A DNA stretch of 64,000 bases, from the NCBI RefSeq assembly GCF_042680685.1, contig NZ_JBHUEA010000004.1:1-64000 (forward strand), in the 5' to 3' direction. The notes under the pieces were generated by a model, which was not told where the DNA came from, did no database searches, and was given only the letters and a program-made list of their open reading frames with translations. Position 1 is the first letter of the stretch; every line of letters begins with the position of its first letter. Made by a program: the position numbers and the translations under genes. This document shows positions 17,735 through 27,239 of the stretch, piece after piece. Origin of the DNA: Amnibacterium endophyticum. GTDB taxonomy: Bacteria; Actinomycetota; Actinomycetes; Actinomycetales; Microbacteriaceae.

Positions 17735-18676
17735 TCAGCCGAGCAGCGCGGCCAGCGCGGCGTCGATCTCGCGCGTCGCTGCGAGCGGGCCCGGGAGGGG
17801 CGTGCCGTAGAAGCCGTGGATCATGCCGGGGAAGGTGCGGTGCCAGACGCGGACCCCGGCCGCCTCGAGGGCTGCCGCGTAGGCGACGCCCTCGTCCCGC
17901 AGCGGGTCGAACTCGGCCGTCGCGACGACGGCCGACGCGACGCCCGCGAGCGTCGGCGCGAGCAGCGGGGCGATGCGCCAGTCCCGCGCGCGCTCCCGCG
18001 CCTCGGGCGAGTCGGCGCCCACCCCGAGGTACTGCTCGATGAACCACGCCATGTCCCGCGCGGTGAGGAAGTAGCCGTCCGCGTTCTCGGTGCGGGACGC
18101 GTACTCGCCGCCCGGGTCGACCGCCGGGTACGCGAGCAGCTGCGCCGCGAGCGGGATCCCCTCGTCGCGGGCGCGGATGGCCGTCACGGCGGCGAGGTTC
18201 GCGCCGGCGCTGTCCCCGGCGACGACGACCCGGCCGGCGTCGCCGCCGAGCTCGTCGACGCGGTCGACGACGTCGCGGAACGCGCTCCACGCGTCGTCGA
18301 CGGCGGCCGGGAAGGGGCGCTCGGGCGCGAGGGCGTAGTCGACGCTCACGACGACGGCGCCGAGGCTCCGGGCGAGGAGCCGCACCGCGAGATCGTGCGT
18401 GTCGAGGTCGCCGATGACGAACCCGCCGCCGTGGAGGAAGACGACCGTCGGCGCGGGGCCGTCCGTCCGCGCGCGGTACACCCGCGCGCGGACGCCGCCG
18501 AAGGAGGCCTCGGTGACCTCCGCCACCGGCGGCAGCTCGGCCGGGTCCCGGCGGTCGACGCCGGAGAAGGCGCGGAGCAGCGCGCGGCCCTGCTCCGGCG
18601 TCCCGGCGGACATCGGGGGCAGGCCGCGGGCCTGCATCTGCTGCAGCATGGCCTTCACGTCGGGGTCGAGCGGCAT
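17735..18676 (-). CDS. Alpha/beta hydrolase, HSL-type esterase/lipase
   Basis: A 313-aa carboxylesterase of the hormone-sensitive lipase (family IV) group. The oxyanion motif is FLHGGGFVIGDLDTHD near residue 78, the nucleophile is in GDSAGANLAAV near residue 153, and the catalytic Asp and His lie near EFDPLRDEG and FPGMIHGFYG. A strong Shine-Dalgarno (AAGGAGG) sits 6 nt before the ATG. It is the third gene of a minus-strand group led by ethA, where it could hydrolyse the ester made by the monooxygenase (inference). Confidence 0.9.
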   Translation of the reverse strand: MPLDPDVKAMLQQMQARGLPPMSAGTPEQGRALLRAFSGVDRRDPAELPPVAEVTEASFGGVRARVYRARTDGPAPTVVFLHGGGFVIGDLDTHDLAVRLLARSLGAVVVSVDYALAPERPFPAAVDDAWSAFRDVVDRVDELGGDAGRVVVAGDSAGANLAAVTAIRARDEGIPLAAQLLAYPAVDPGGEYASRTENADGYFLTARDMAWFIEQYLGVGADSPEARERARDWRIAPLLAPTLAGVASAVVATAEFDPLRDEGVAYAAALEAAGVRVWHRTFPGMIHGFYGTPLPGPLAATREIDAALAALLG

Positions 18677-18733
18677 CGGGTCCTCCTTGACGGGGTGCGG
18701 GCGTGACGGGTGCGAGCGGCGAGGACGCCGGGG

Positions 18734-19588
18734 TCAGCGGTAGGTGTAGAAGCCCTCGCCGGACTCGACGCCGAACTTGCCCTTGTCGAGGTAGTGCTCC
18801 TTCAGGTACGCCGCCCAGGCGGCGGCGCGCGGGTCGGCGCTCGCGATGGCGTAGGCGGTGCGCAGGCCCACGACGTCGTAGATCTGGAACGGTCCGCTCG
18901 GAGCGCCGGTGGCGGTGCGCCAGGTCGCGTCGATGGTCTCCGGGGTGGCGACGCCCTTGATCAGCAGCTCGGCGGCGGCGCTCAGCAGCGGGATGAGCAG
19001 CGAGTTCAGCACGTAGCCGGGCTGCTCCCGGTGCAGGCGGATCGGCACCATGCCGATGGCGCCGGCGAACGCCTCCACGCGGTCGGCGACCTCGCTGTCC
19101 GTGCCGGGGTGCCCCATGATCTCGGCGGTGTTCTGCGCCCAGATCCGGTTCGCGAAGTGCAGTGCGAGGAACCGGTCGGGGCGCCCGGTCGCGTCGGCGA
19201 TGGCGCTCGGCAGCAGGCTGGAGGAGTTCGTCGCGAAGACGGTCGCCTCGGGCGCCGCGTCGCCGACGCGGGCCCACACGTCCCGCTTCAGCTCGAGCTG
19301 CTCGGGGACGGCCTCGATCACGAGGTCGGCGGCCCCGACCGCGTCGGCGAGGTCGGCCGTGAGCCGGATCCGGCCAGGAGCCGCGCGGTAGGCGTCGCCG
19401 TCGGCGACCTCGCTCGCCGCGGCCCGGGCGAAGGCCTCCAGCCGGCCGCGGCCGGCCTCCAGCGCGGCCTCGTCGACGTCGTAGGCGACGACCTCCACGC
19501 CGTGCGCGGCGGTCTGCAGCGCGATCTGGGCGCCGAGGACGCCGAGGCCCAGCACGGTGACGGTCTTGAAGGGGGAGGTGGTGCTCAT
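18734..19588 (-). CDS. 3-hydroxyacyl-CoA dehydrogenase
   Basis: A 284-aa NAD-dependent dehydrogenase of the 3-hydroxybutyryl-CoA dehydrogenase family. The Rossmann motif is VTVLGLGVLGAQIALQTAAHG at the N-terminus, ATNSSSLLPSAIA carries the conserved Asn/Ser, and the catalytic His is in LALHFANRIW (His-Phe rather than the usual His-Phe-Phe-Asn-Pro context). The C-terminal domain has GYVLNSLLIPLLSAA. It follows ethA by 11 bp with a GAGGAA ribosome site, so it is in the same operon. It may act on a non-standard 3-hydroxyacyl substrate. Confidence 0.85.
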   Translation of the reverse strand: MSTTSPFKTVTVLGLGVLGAQIALQTAAHGVEVVAYDVDEAALEAGRGRLEAFARAAASEVADGDAYRAAPGRIRLTADLADAVGAADLVIEAVPEQLELKRDVWARVGDAAPEATVFATNSSSLLPSAIADATGRPDRFLALHFANRIWAQNTAEIMGHPGTDSEVADRVEAFAGAIGMVPIRLHREQPGYVLNSLLIPLLSAAAELLIKGVATPETIDATWRTATGAPSGPFQIYDVVGLRTAYAIASADPRAAAWAAYLKEHYLDKGKFGVESGEGFYTYR

Positions 19589-19599
19589 GGTTCCTCGTC

Positions 19600-21099
19600 T
19601 CAGGGTCGGGTCGGGGCGGGGGAGAAGCGCAGGGCGCGGCGGCCGGCCGCCCCGCGGAACAGCAGCAGGTCGTGCAGGTAGTTCTGGTGCACGCGCCACG
19701 GGTCGTGACGGCCCTGGCGCGGCATCAGGTGCAGGCCGCGGCGGATGTAGCCGGCGGCGAGGTCGATCACCGGGGCGGCGGTGGCCTCGCCGGCGGGCGC
19801 GTGCGGGACGACGACCGCCCGGCGGTGGCGACGCATCCGGATCAGCAGCGAGGCGACCGCGTCGGCGACGAGATCGGCGCGCAGCGTCCAGGAGGAGTTG
19901 GTGTACCCGATCGTGTAGGCCAGGTTCGGGACGCCCGACAGCATCATCCCCTTGTAGGCGATGGAGGTGCCGGGGTCGACGGGGACGCCGTCCACGTCGA
20001 CGCGCATGCCGCCGAGCATCAGCACGTTCAGGCCCGTCGCGGTGACGACGACGTCGGCGTCGAGGCGTCCGCCGCCCGACAGTCGGACGCCGTGCGGCTC
20101 CACGCGGTCGATGCGGTCCGTGACGACGTCCGCGTCTCCCGAGGAGATCGCGCGGAACAGGTCGCCGCCGGGCACGGCGCAGAGCCGCTGGTCCCACGGG
20201 TCGTACCGCGGCGCGAAGTGGGTGCCGACGTCGAAGGACTCCGGCAGCTTCTCCTTCGCGGAGCGCTGCAGCAGCGCTCGCATGGCCTGCGGCCGGCGCC
20301 GGGCGTACTGGTACAGGGCGATCGAGCCGAGGATGTGCTTGGTCCGGACGATCCGGTAGGCGAGCCCCGCCGGCAGCCGGCCGCGCAGCCTGAGCGCGAG
20401 CCGGTCCCGCGACGGCACGGCAGCGACGTAGGTGGGCGAGCGCTGCAGCATCGTCGCGTGGGCGCCGCGCTTCGCGAGCGCCGGGACGAGCGTCACCGCG
20501 GTGGCCCCGCTGCCGATGACGACGAACCGCTTGCCGGCGGGGTCGAGGTCGGCCGGCCAGTGCTGCGGGTGCACCACGGGGCCCTCGAACTCGGCGAGGC
20601 CGGGGATGTCGGGGGAGTAGCCCTCGTCGTAGCGGTAGTAGCCCGTGCAGGCGAAGAGGAAGGAGCAGGTCAGCGTCGTCGTCGTGCCCTGCTCGCCGTC
20701 GCGCCACTCGCCGGTCGCCGCCGGGTCGCGGTGCAGGACGGTCAGCTCCCAGTGCGCGCGGTCGCTGCGCCACGAGGCGGCGACGACCCGCTGCCGGAAG
20801 CGGACGCGGCGCTCGACCCCGGTCTCGGCCGCGGTGCGGCGCACGTACTCGCGGATGTCGTCTCCGTCGGCGATCGCCTTGTCGCCGCCCCAAGGCCGGC
20901 TCGCGTAGCCGAGCGTGTACATGTCCGAGTCCGACCGGACGCCCGGGTAGCGGAACAGGTCCCAGGTGCCGCCGATCACGTCCCGCGACTCCAGCACCGC
21001 CACGCTGCGGTCCGGCGTGCGCCTCAGCAGGGTGGCGGCCGCGCCCACACCGGACAGCCCCGCGCCCACGACCACCACGTCCACGTGCTCCGTCGCCAT
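19600..21099 (-). CDS. ethA: Baeyer-Villiger monooxygenase, EthA ortholog
   Basis: A 499-aa FAD/NADPH monooxygenase. The N-terminal FAD motif is VVVVGAGLSGVGAAATL, followed by GGTWDLFRYPGVRSDSDMYTLG. The Baeyer-Villiger fingerprint FxGxxxHxxxW is FEGPVVHPQHW near residue 165, and the second Rossmann motif is VVIGSGATAVTLVPALA. These segments and the C-terminal MAYKGMMLSG-like and RxNQNYL-like parts match mycobacterial EthA as I know it. The enzyme inserts oxygen next to ketones and S-oxidises thioamides such as ethionamide. It starts 69 bp from divergent ethR. The following dehydrogenase and esterase suggest a ketone degradation operon. Confidence 0.9.
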   Translation of the reverse strand: MATEHVDVVVVGAGLSGVGAAATLLRRTPDRSVAVLESRDVIGGTWDLFRYPGVRSDSDMYTLGYASRPWGGDKAIADGDDIREYVRRTAAETGVERRVRFRQRVVAASWRSDRAHWELTVLHRDPAATGEWRDGEQGTTTTLTCSFLFACTGYYRYDEGYSPDIPGLAEFEGPVVHPQHWPADLDPAGKRFVVIGSGATAVTLVPALAKRGAHATMLQRSPTYVAAVPSRDRLALRLRGRLPAGLAYRIVRTKHILGSIALYQYARRRPQAMRALLQRSAKEKLPESFDVGTHFAPRYDPWDQRLCAVPGGDLFRAISSGDADVVTDRIDRVEPHGVRLSGGGRLDADVVVTATGLNVLMLGGMRVDVDGVPVDPGTSIAYKGMMLSGVPNLAYTIGYTNSSWTLRADLVADAVASLLIRMRRHRRAVVVPHAPAGEATAAPVIDLAAGYIRRGLHLMPRQGRHDPWRVHQNYLHDLLLFRGAAGRRALRFSPAPTRP

Positions 21100-21113
21100 G
21101 CCGGCCACGTTAG

Positions 21114-21148
21114 TCGACACGGTGTCGAACAACCTGACACCTTGTCGA
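21114..21148. promoter_or_regulatory. Double EthR-type operator between ethA and ethR
   Basis: A perfect inverted repeat TCGACAC-g-GTGTCGA (21114-21128) is followed exactly 20 bp on by a related, less perfect copy, CTGACACCTTGTCGA (21134-21148). Both lie inside the 69-bp divergent gap. The second copy overlaps a likely -35 (CTGACA) of ethR, whose -10 is TAGGCT (21156-21161), 7 nt before its GTG. EthR is known to bind cooperatively to a repeated site in the ethA-ethR gap. Confidence 0.7.
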
Positions 21149-21168
21149 ACGCCGGTAGGCTGAGGGGC

Positions 21169-21795
21169 GTGAGCACGGCGACGCGGGGGAGGCGGGCGGC
21201 GCGCGCCTCGGGGGACGAGCGCGAGCGCGCCCTGGTCGACGCGTTCGAGGCGCTGCTGCAGACCCGGGCGATGGCGGACATCGCCATCGACGAGATCGCG
21301 GCGGGCGCGGGGCTCTCGCGCAGCGCGTTCTACTTCTACTTCGCCTCCAAGCACGCCGTCCTGCTCGAGCTGCTCGACCGGATGGTGGCGGAGGTGGACG
21401 GCCGGCTGGCCGAGCTCGGCGGTCCCGGTGACGAGCCGATCACGTGGTGGCGGGACGCCATCGGGGTCTTCGTCGACGTGTTCGGCCGGCACCGGGCGGT
21501 GACGCAGACCCTCGCCGAGGCGCGGGCGGTCGTCCCGGAGGTGCGGAACGAGTGGGCGAGGCGGTCCGGGCGCTGGGTGGAGCAGACCGCCGCGGTCATC
21601 GTCGCGGAGCGGCGGCGTGGACGCGCCCGCGAGATCGTGGACCCGCGGGCGACGAGCACCGCCTTGAACGCGATGAACGAGCAGGCGATCGCGGCGTCCT
21701 TCGCCGGCGGCGCGCCCGCGGTGCCGCCCGGCGAGCTGCTCGACGTGCTCGTCGACGTCTGGCTCGCGGCCATCTACGGCCGTTCCATCTTGTAG
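21169..21795 (+). CDS. ethR: TetR family repressor, EthR ortholog
   Basis: A 208-aa TetR regulator. The helix-turn-helix is at residues 40-65 (IDEIAAGAGLSRSAFYFYFASK). The flanks GRRAARASGDERE, LLELLDRMV, AVTQTLAEAR and ALNAMNEQAIAASFAGGAP correspond closely to EthR of mycobacteria as I know it, which is 216 aa. It should bind the double operator in the gap and repress ethA and itself, with release by an unknown ligand. The TAG stop lies inside the left arm of the terminator hairpin. Confidence 0.88.
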   Translation: MSTATRGRRAARASGDERERALVDAFEALLQTRAMADIAIDEIAAGAGLSRSAFYFYFASKHAVLLELLDRMVAEVDGRLAELGGPGDEPITWWRDAIGVFVDVFGRHRAVTQTLAEARAVVPEVRNEWARRSGRWVEQTAAVIVAERRRGRAREIVDPRATSTALNAMNEQAIAASFAGGAPAVPPGELLDVLVDVWLAAIYGRSIL

Positions 21796-21839
21796 GCAGA
21801 TCCGGGCTGCGCACCGGGATCTGCCTACAAGATGAACGG
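21780..21839. terminator. Long bidirectional hairpin overlapping ethR stop
   Basis: Arms 21780-21803 and 21817-21839 pair over 23 bp with a single one-base bulge (inner part ATCTTGTAGGCAGATCC with its complement) around a 13-nt loop. The left arm contains the ethR stop; the right arm ends 2 bp before the stop of the convergent acyl-CoA ligase gene. It is clearly less GC-rich than its surroundings. Confidence 0.85.
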
Positions 21840-21841
21840 GG

Positions 21842-23449
21842 TCAGGCGGGGGTCGGGGCCTGCTCCTCCGACCACACGCGCGTCAGCTCGCGCTTCAGGA
21901 CCTTGCCGGACGGGCCGAGCGGCAGCTCGTCGACCAGGTGGACGACCCGCGGGAACTTGTAGGCGGCGACCTTCGCCTTCGTGAAGTCGCGCAGCTCGTC
22001 CTCCGTCGCCGACGCGCCCTCGCGGAGCACGACCGCCGCCTCGACCTCTTGCCCGTGCTTCGGGTGCGGGGTCCCGAACACGGCGGCGGCCTGCACCGCG
22101 GGATGCCGCATCATGACGGCCTCGACCTCCGTCGGGTACACGTTGTAGCCGTTGCGCAGGATCATGTCCTTCTTGCGGTCGACGATCGTGAGGTAGTCGT
22201 CCTCGCCCATCGTCGCGAGGTCGCCGGTGCGGAACCAGCCGTCGACGACCGCCGAGGCGTTCGCCTCCGGGCGCCCGAGGTAGCCCTTGAACAGGTTGTG
22301 GCCGCGCACGCAGAGCTCGCCGAGCTCGCCGCGCGGCAGCTCCACGATCGCGTCCTCCCGGTCCGCCTCCGCGATGAGCACGTCGGAGCCCCAGATCGGC
22401 ACCCCGATCGTGCCGGGCCGGATGTCGCGGCCGACCGGGTTGAACGACACGACGGGGGAGGTCTCGGTCAGCCCGTAGCCCTCGTAGACGGTGGCGCCGA
22501 AGACCTCGGAGAACTCCTCGAGCACCGCGAGCGGCAGCGGCGCGCCGCCGGACACCGCGTAGCGCAGCTGCGGCTTCGGCGCGCCGGCCCGGGCGCCGGC
22601 GAGCAGGCCGACGTACATCGTCGGCACCGCGGTGAAGACGGTCGCCCCGTGCTCCGCCATCGCGGTCAGCGCGGCGGCGGGCTCGAACTTCGGCAGCATC
22701 ACGATCGTCGCGCCGCGCCGGAAGGCCGTGTTCAGCACGCAGGTCTGCCCGAAGGTGTGGAACAGCGGCAGGCCGCCGAACACCACGTCGTCGTGACGCA
22801 TCTCGAACAGGTCGATCAGCGAGACGTTCACCTGCTCGACGAGCGAGAGGTGCGAGCCGACCGCGCCCTTCGGCGTCCCGGTCGTGCCGCTCGTGTAGAG
22901 CAGCGTCGCGGGCTCGAGCGGGTTCATCGCCTCCTGCCGCACGATCGGCTCGACCTCCGCGGCGAGGGCCTCGAGGCGCGGGATCGGCGCGAGGTCCTTC
23001 GCGGCCTCCGGCAGCAGGACGGACACGGCGTCGACGCCGGCCGCCATCGCCGCCGGCAGCGCCTCGCCGAGGCTGGGCGCGCCGATCACGACCAGCTTCG
23101 CGCCGCTGTCGCGGAGCACGTGCGCGATCTCGTCGCGCTTGAACAGCAGGTGGATCGGCACCGCGACGGCACCGATGGCGAGGATCGCGAAGTAGACCCG
23201 CGGGAAGTCGGGCACGTTCGGCACGAGCATCGCGACGCGGTCGCCGCGCCCCACGCCCCGCGCCTTGAGCGCCCCGGCCATCGCCTTCGCGTCCCGCCAC
23301 AGCTCCGCGTAGGTCGCGCGGGCCTGAGGGCCGGTCTGGCCGGCCCAGATCACCGCGGTCTTGTCCGGGTAGCGGTGCGCGGCCTCCGCGAGGATCGTGG
23401 CGACCGAGAGCGTCGCGTAGCCGGGGCCGGTGAGAACGTCGTCGTCCAT
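21842..23449 (-). CDS. Long-chain acyl-CoA ligase (AMP-forming)
   Basis: A 535-aa ANL-superfamily enzyme that activates a carboxylic acid to its CoA thioester via an acyl-AMP. The P-loop is LLYTSGTTGTPKGAVGSH near residue 180, then YEGYGLTETSPVV (A5), GWFRTGDLA (A7), DRKKDMILRNGYNVYPTEVE (A8) and the catalytic Lys in GPSGKVLKREL (A10). The ATG is preceded by GGAGAAG. It lies 49 bp after the thioesterase gene on the same strand and is probably in the operon headed by the TetR gene. Confidence 0.92.
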   Translation of the reverse strand: MDDDVLTGPGYATLSVATILAEAAHRYPDKTAVIWAGQTGPQARATYAELWRDAKAMAGALKARGVGRGDRVAMLVPNVPDFPRVYFAILAIGAVAVPIHLLFKRDEIAHVLRDSGAKLVVIGAPSLGEALPAAMAAGVDAVSVLLPEAAKDLAPIPRLEALAAEVEPIVRQEAMNPLEPATLLYTSGTTGTPKGAVGSHLSLVEQVNVSLIDLFEMRHDDVVFGGLPLFHTFGQTCVLNTAFRRGATIVMLPKFEPAAALTAMAEHGATVFTAVPTMYVGLLAGARAGAPKPQLRYAVSGGAPLPLAVLEEFSEVFGATVYEGYGLTETSPVVSFNPVGRDIRPGTIGVPIWGSDVLIAEADREDAIVELPRGELGELCVRGHNLFKGYLGRPEANASAVVDGWFRTGDLATMGEDDYLTIVDRKKDMILRNGYNVYPTEVEAVMMRHPAVQAAAVFGTPHPKHGQEVEAAVVLREGASATEDELRDFTKAKVAAYKFPRVVHLVDELPLGPSGKVLKRELTRVWSEEQAPTPA

Positions 23450-23498
23450 GTCGGGTGCTTCTCCTTCGAAGTCGTAGTTGCAGGATGCCGCGTCCGCG

Positions 23499-23945
23499 CT
23501 ATGCGGGCGCTCCGAGCTCGTGATCGATCCGCTCGCGGAGCTCCGCCGGCACGGGGATCGGCCGGTGGTCGTCCCGGTCGACGAAGACGTGCACGAAGGT
23601 GCCGGTGGCGATCAGGGCCTGATCCGCCTCGCGGAAGATGCCGAGGCCCCACGCGACGCTGGTCGTGCCGATCCGGTCCGCGCGCAGCCCGACCACGAGC
23701 ACGTCCGGGAAGGCGGCGGACGCGAAGTAGCGGCAGGAGGACGCGACGACGAACGCCGGGTCCGCGTCGCCGCGCATCGCGTACCCCTGGCCGCCGTCGC
23801 CGAGCAGCCAGGCCGTGACGGTGGTGTCCATCGCGGAGTAGTGGACGGAGTTGTTCACGTGCCCGAAGACGTCGTCGTCGTTCCAGCGGGTCGGGAAGGC
23901 GCGCCGGAACCGGTAGTCGCCGAGGCTCGGCCGCTCCTTCGTCAT
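23499..23945 (-). CDS. Acyl-CoA thioesterase, 4-HBT hotdog family
   Basis: A 148-aa single-hotdog protein. TRWNDDDVFGHVNNSVHYSAMD (residues 19-40) has the YbgC/4-hydroxybenzoyl-CoA thioesterase pattern, with the catalytic Asp region and HVNN. It should hydrolyse acyl-CoA thioesters, balancing the ligase next to it. The ATG overlaps the stop of the upstream TetR gene by four bases (ATGA), so the two are coupled. Confidence 0.85.
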   Translation of the reverse strand: MTKERPSLGDYRFRRAFPTRWNDDDVFGHVNNSVHYSAMDTTVTAWLLGDGGQGYAMRGDADPAFVVASSCRYFASAAFPDVLVVGLRADRIGTTSVAWGLGIFREADQALIATGTFVHVFVDRDDHRPIPVPAELRERIDHELGAPA

Positions 23946-24595
23946 CGCGGCGTCCTCGTCGCGGCGAGGACCAGCGCGAAGGCGCCGGCCGCACGGTCCG
24001 CGTCCGGGCGCTCGCCGGCGATCAGGTCGGCGTAGGCGTACGACTCCGCGACCCGCACGAGCACCGTCGCGAGGTCGTGCGGCGGCAGCGGGGTCGTCAT
24101 CGCGCCGGCGGCCAGCTCCTCCTGCAGCAGCCGCTCGACGACCGCGACGAACCGCCGGTGCACGGGGGAGGCCCCGCCAGTGAGGATCCGGAGTGCGCGC
24201 GAGGGCTCACGGGTCAGCCAGCCGCGGAAGTACTCGGCCGAGATGAGGTCGCGCACGAACCGGGTGAGGGCGCCCTCGACGCGGTCGGCTCCGCTGCCGG
24301 CCGTCGCCGCGTCGGCGGCGTCGAAGGTCGGCACGGCGAGGCTCCAGAGGATCTCGCCGAGCAGCGCGTCGCGGTTGCCGACCCAGCGGAACAGCGAGGT
24401 GCGGTCGACGCCGAGGTCCGCCGCCAGGGCCGACATGTCGATCCGGTCCCCGGCGATGAAGCGGTGCCGCGCGGCGCGGAAGGCGCGCGCGGCGTCCTCG
24501 TGCACCTCGAGCCGCTCCGCGAGCGCGCTCGGCACGAGCCGGGCGCCGAGGCCGCCGAGCCCCGTCGCCGGCAGCGGCGTCGCCGTCGTCGACAT
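23942..24595 (-). CDS. TetR family regulator, QsdR-like
   Basis: A 217-aa TetR-type repressor. The helix-turn-helix segment IDMSALAADLGVDRTSLFRWVGNRDALLGEILW is near residues 50-85, and the C-terminal ligand domain resembles that of QsdR proteins. A TACGAT box (24603-24608, minus strand) lies 7 nt before the ATG. The gene is first in the regulator-thioesterase-ligase operon and faces the acyl-CoA dehydrogenase gene across 73 bp that hold an inverted repeat. It probably senses a fatty or alicyclic acyl-CoA (inference). The upstream extension to 24679 is rejected because it would cross the operator. Confidence 0.85.
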   Translation of the reverse strand: MSTTATPLPATGLGGLGARLVPSALAERLEVHEDAARAFRAARHRFIAGDRIDMSALAADLGVDRTSLFRWVGNRDALLGEILWSLAVPTFDAADAATAGSGADRVEGALTRFVRDLISAEYFRGWLTREPSRALRILTGGASPVHRRFVAVVERLLQEELAAGAMTTPLPPHDLATVLVRVAESYAYADLIAGERPDADRAAGAFALVLAATRTPR

Positions 24596-24602
24596 GCTGA
24601 GG

Positions 24603-24642
24603 ATCGTAGGCCTGCAACACTTCGAGAAGTGATGCGTACACT
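24603..24642. promoter_or_regulatory. Divergent promoters with 22-bp TetR operator, copy 1
   Basis: The operator spans 24614-24635, with outer parts GCAACACTTC and GAAGTGATGC (one mismatch between the arms). One base after it, on the plus strand, comes TACACT (24637-24642), the -10 for the acyl-CoA dehydrogenase gene. On the minus strand the regulator's -10, TACGAT, occupies 24603-24608. A protein on the operator would block both promoters. A second copy with 19 of 22 identical bases is at 29615-29636. Confidence 0.75.
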
Positions 24643-24668
24643 GCGATCGACGGCGTAAGAGGGATGCG

Positions 24669-25886
24669 ATGACGATCACCGACGAGACCCGCGCGGACGC
24701 GGCGGAGCCGACGCTCGACCACCTGGTCAGCGACTTCTACCGGTACCAGGACCTGCTGACGCCCCGGGAGGCCGAGCAGGTCGGCCGGATCCGGGAGATG
24801 TTCGAGACGCGCGTGAAGCCGATCGCGAACGAGTACTGGGCGCGGGCGGAGTTCCCGAAGCAGGTGATCCCGTGGCTCGCCGAGCTGGGCACGCTCGGCC
24901 CGTTCGTGCCCGAGGTCCGCCAGTTCGAGAACAGCGCCCTCTACCGGGGCTGGGTCGCGCTCGAGATGGGGCGCGTCGACGCCTCCGTCGCCACCTTCGT
25001 CGGGGTCCAGTCGGGCCTCGCGATGGGCGCGATCCACGTCGGGGGCTCGATTCAGCAGCAGGCGGACCTGCTGCCGCGGATGGCGCGCGGCGAGCTGCTC
25101 GGCGCCTTCGGCCTGACGGAGCCGCTGTCCGGCTCCGACTCGGCGCGCGGCCTGCGCACCACCGCCCGCCGCGAGGGCGACGAGTGGGTGCTGAACGGCG
25201 CGAAGCGCTGGATCGGCAACGCGACGTTCTCCGACGTCGTCGTGATCTTCGCGAAGGACGAGGCCGACGGGCAGGTGAAGGGCTTCGTCGTGCCGACGGA
25301 CGCCGCCGGCTTCCGCGCCGACAAGATCGAGGACAAGATCGCGCTGCGCAGCGTGCAGAACGCCGACATCACCATGGTCGACGTGCGCGTGGCGGAGTCG
25401 TCGCGGCTGCCCGGCATCCGCTCGTTCAAGGACGTCGCGACGGTGCTGCGCCTCACCCGCTGCGAGGTCGCGTGGCAGGCCGTCGGCGTCGCGGTCGGCG
25501 CGTGGGAGGCGGCGCTGGCCTACGCGAAGGAGCGGCAGCAGTTCGGCAAGCCGATCGCGAGCCACCAGCTGATCCAGGACCTGCTCGTGCGCGGACTCGG
25601 CAACATCACCGCATCCATCGCGATGTGCGTCCGCGCCTCGCAGCTGCAGGACCAGGGCCTGCAGGCGGACGAGCACTCGGCGCTCGCGAAGGCGTTCGCG
25701 ACCGCCCGCATGCGCGAGACGGTCGCGCACGCGCGGGAGATCATGGGCGGCAACGGCATCGTGCTCGACAAGGGCGTCGCCCGGTTCTTCGCCGACGCCG
25801 AGGCCATCTACTCCTACGAGGGCACGCGCGAGATGAACACGCTCATCGTGGGTCGCGCGATCACGGGCCAGCAGGCCTTCGTCTGA
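24669..25886 (+). CDS. Acyl-CoA dehydrogenase, glutaryl-CoA dehydrogenase-like
   Basis: A 405-aa FAD flavoprotein oxidising acyl-CoA to enoyl-CoA. It shows GAFGLTEPLSGSDSARGLRTTA (FAD/substrate loop), RWIGNATFSDVVVIFAKDE, the RQQFGKPIASHQLIQ segment, and the catalytic Glu in YSYEGTREMNTLIVGRAITGQQAF near the C-terminus. The placement of YEGT and the RAITG ending resemble glutaryl-CoA dehydrogenases, but decarboxylation cannot be claimed. The ribosome site is AAGAGGG. It is controlled by the operator just upstream, and a strong hairpin follows it. Confidence 0.9.
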   Translation: MTITDETRADAAEPTLDHLVSDFYRYQDLLTPREAEQVGRIREMFETRVKPIANEYWARAEFPKQVIPWLAELGTLGPFVPEVRQFENSALYRGWVALEMGRVDASVATFVGVQSGLAMGAIHVGGSIQQQADLLPRMARGELLGAFGLTEPLSGSDSARGLRTTARREGDEWVLNGAKRWIGNATFSDVVVIFAKDEADGQVKGFVVPTDAAGFRADKIEDKIALRSVQNADITMVDVRVAESSRLPGIRSFKDVATVLRLTRCEVAWQAVGVAVGAWEAALAYAKERQQFGKPIASHQLIQDLLVRGLGNITASIAMCVRASQLQDQGLQADEHSALAKAFATARMRETVAHAREIMGGNGIVLDKGVARFFADAEAIYSYEGTREMNTLIVGRAITGQQAFV

Positions 25887-25893
25887 TCGCCTT

Positions 25894-25942
25894 TCCGTTT
25901 TGAAGGTGATTTCGCGCAGCAGAATCACCTTCAAAACGGAAG
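25894..25942 (+). terminator. 19-bp perfect hairpin between dehydrogenase and thiolase
   Basis: Arms 25894-25912 (TTCCGTTTTGAAGGTGATT) and 25924-25942 are perfect complements with an 11-nt loop. The stem is much more AT-rich than the neighbourhood. It lies between two genes of the same strand, so it either ends the dehydrogenase message or partly attenuates thiolase expression. Confidence 0.8.
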
Positions 25943-25980
25943 ATCCCCGTCGCATCCCCACCACCTGCAAAGGAGCAGCC

Positions 25981-27206
<1,226 letters not shown>

Positions 27207-27213
<7 letters not shown>

Positions 27214-27239
27214 GACGCGCCGCGGGGCCGGCTCAGGCG
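27207..27239. terminator. Stop-codon hairpin between convergent thiolase and MaoC genes
   Basis: CGCCTGA (27207-27213) and TCAGGCG (27233-27239) pair perfectly. The left arm holds the thiolase TGA; the right arm holds the stop of the convergent MaoC gene. Modest 7-bp stem with a GC-rich loop. Confidence 0.45.
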
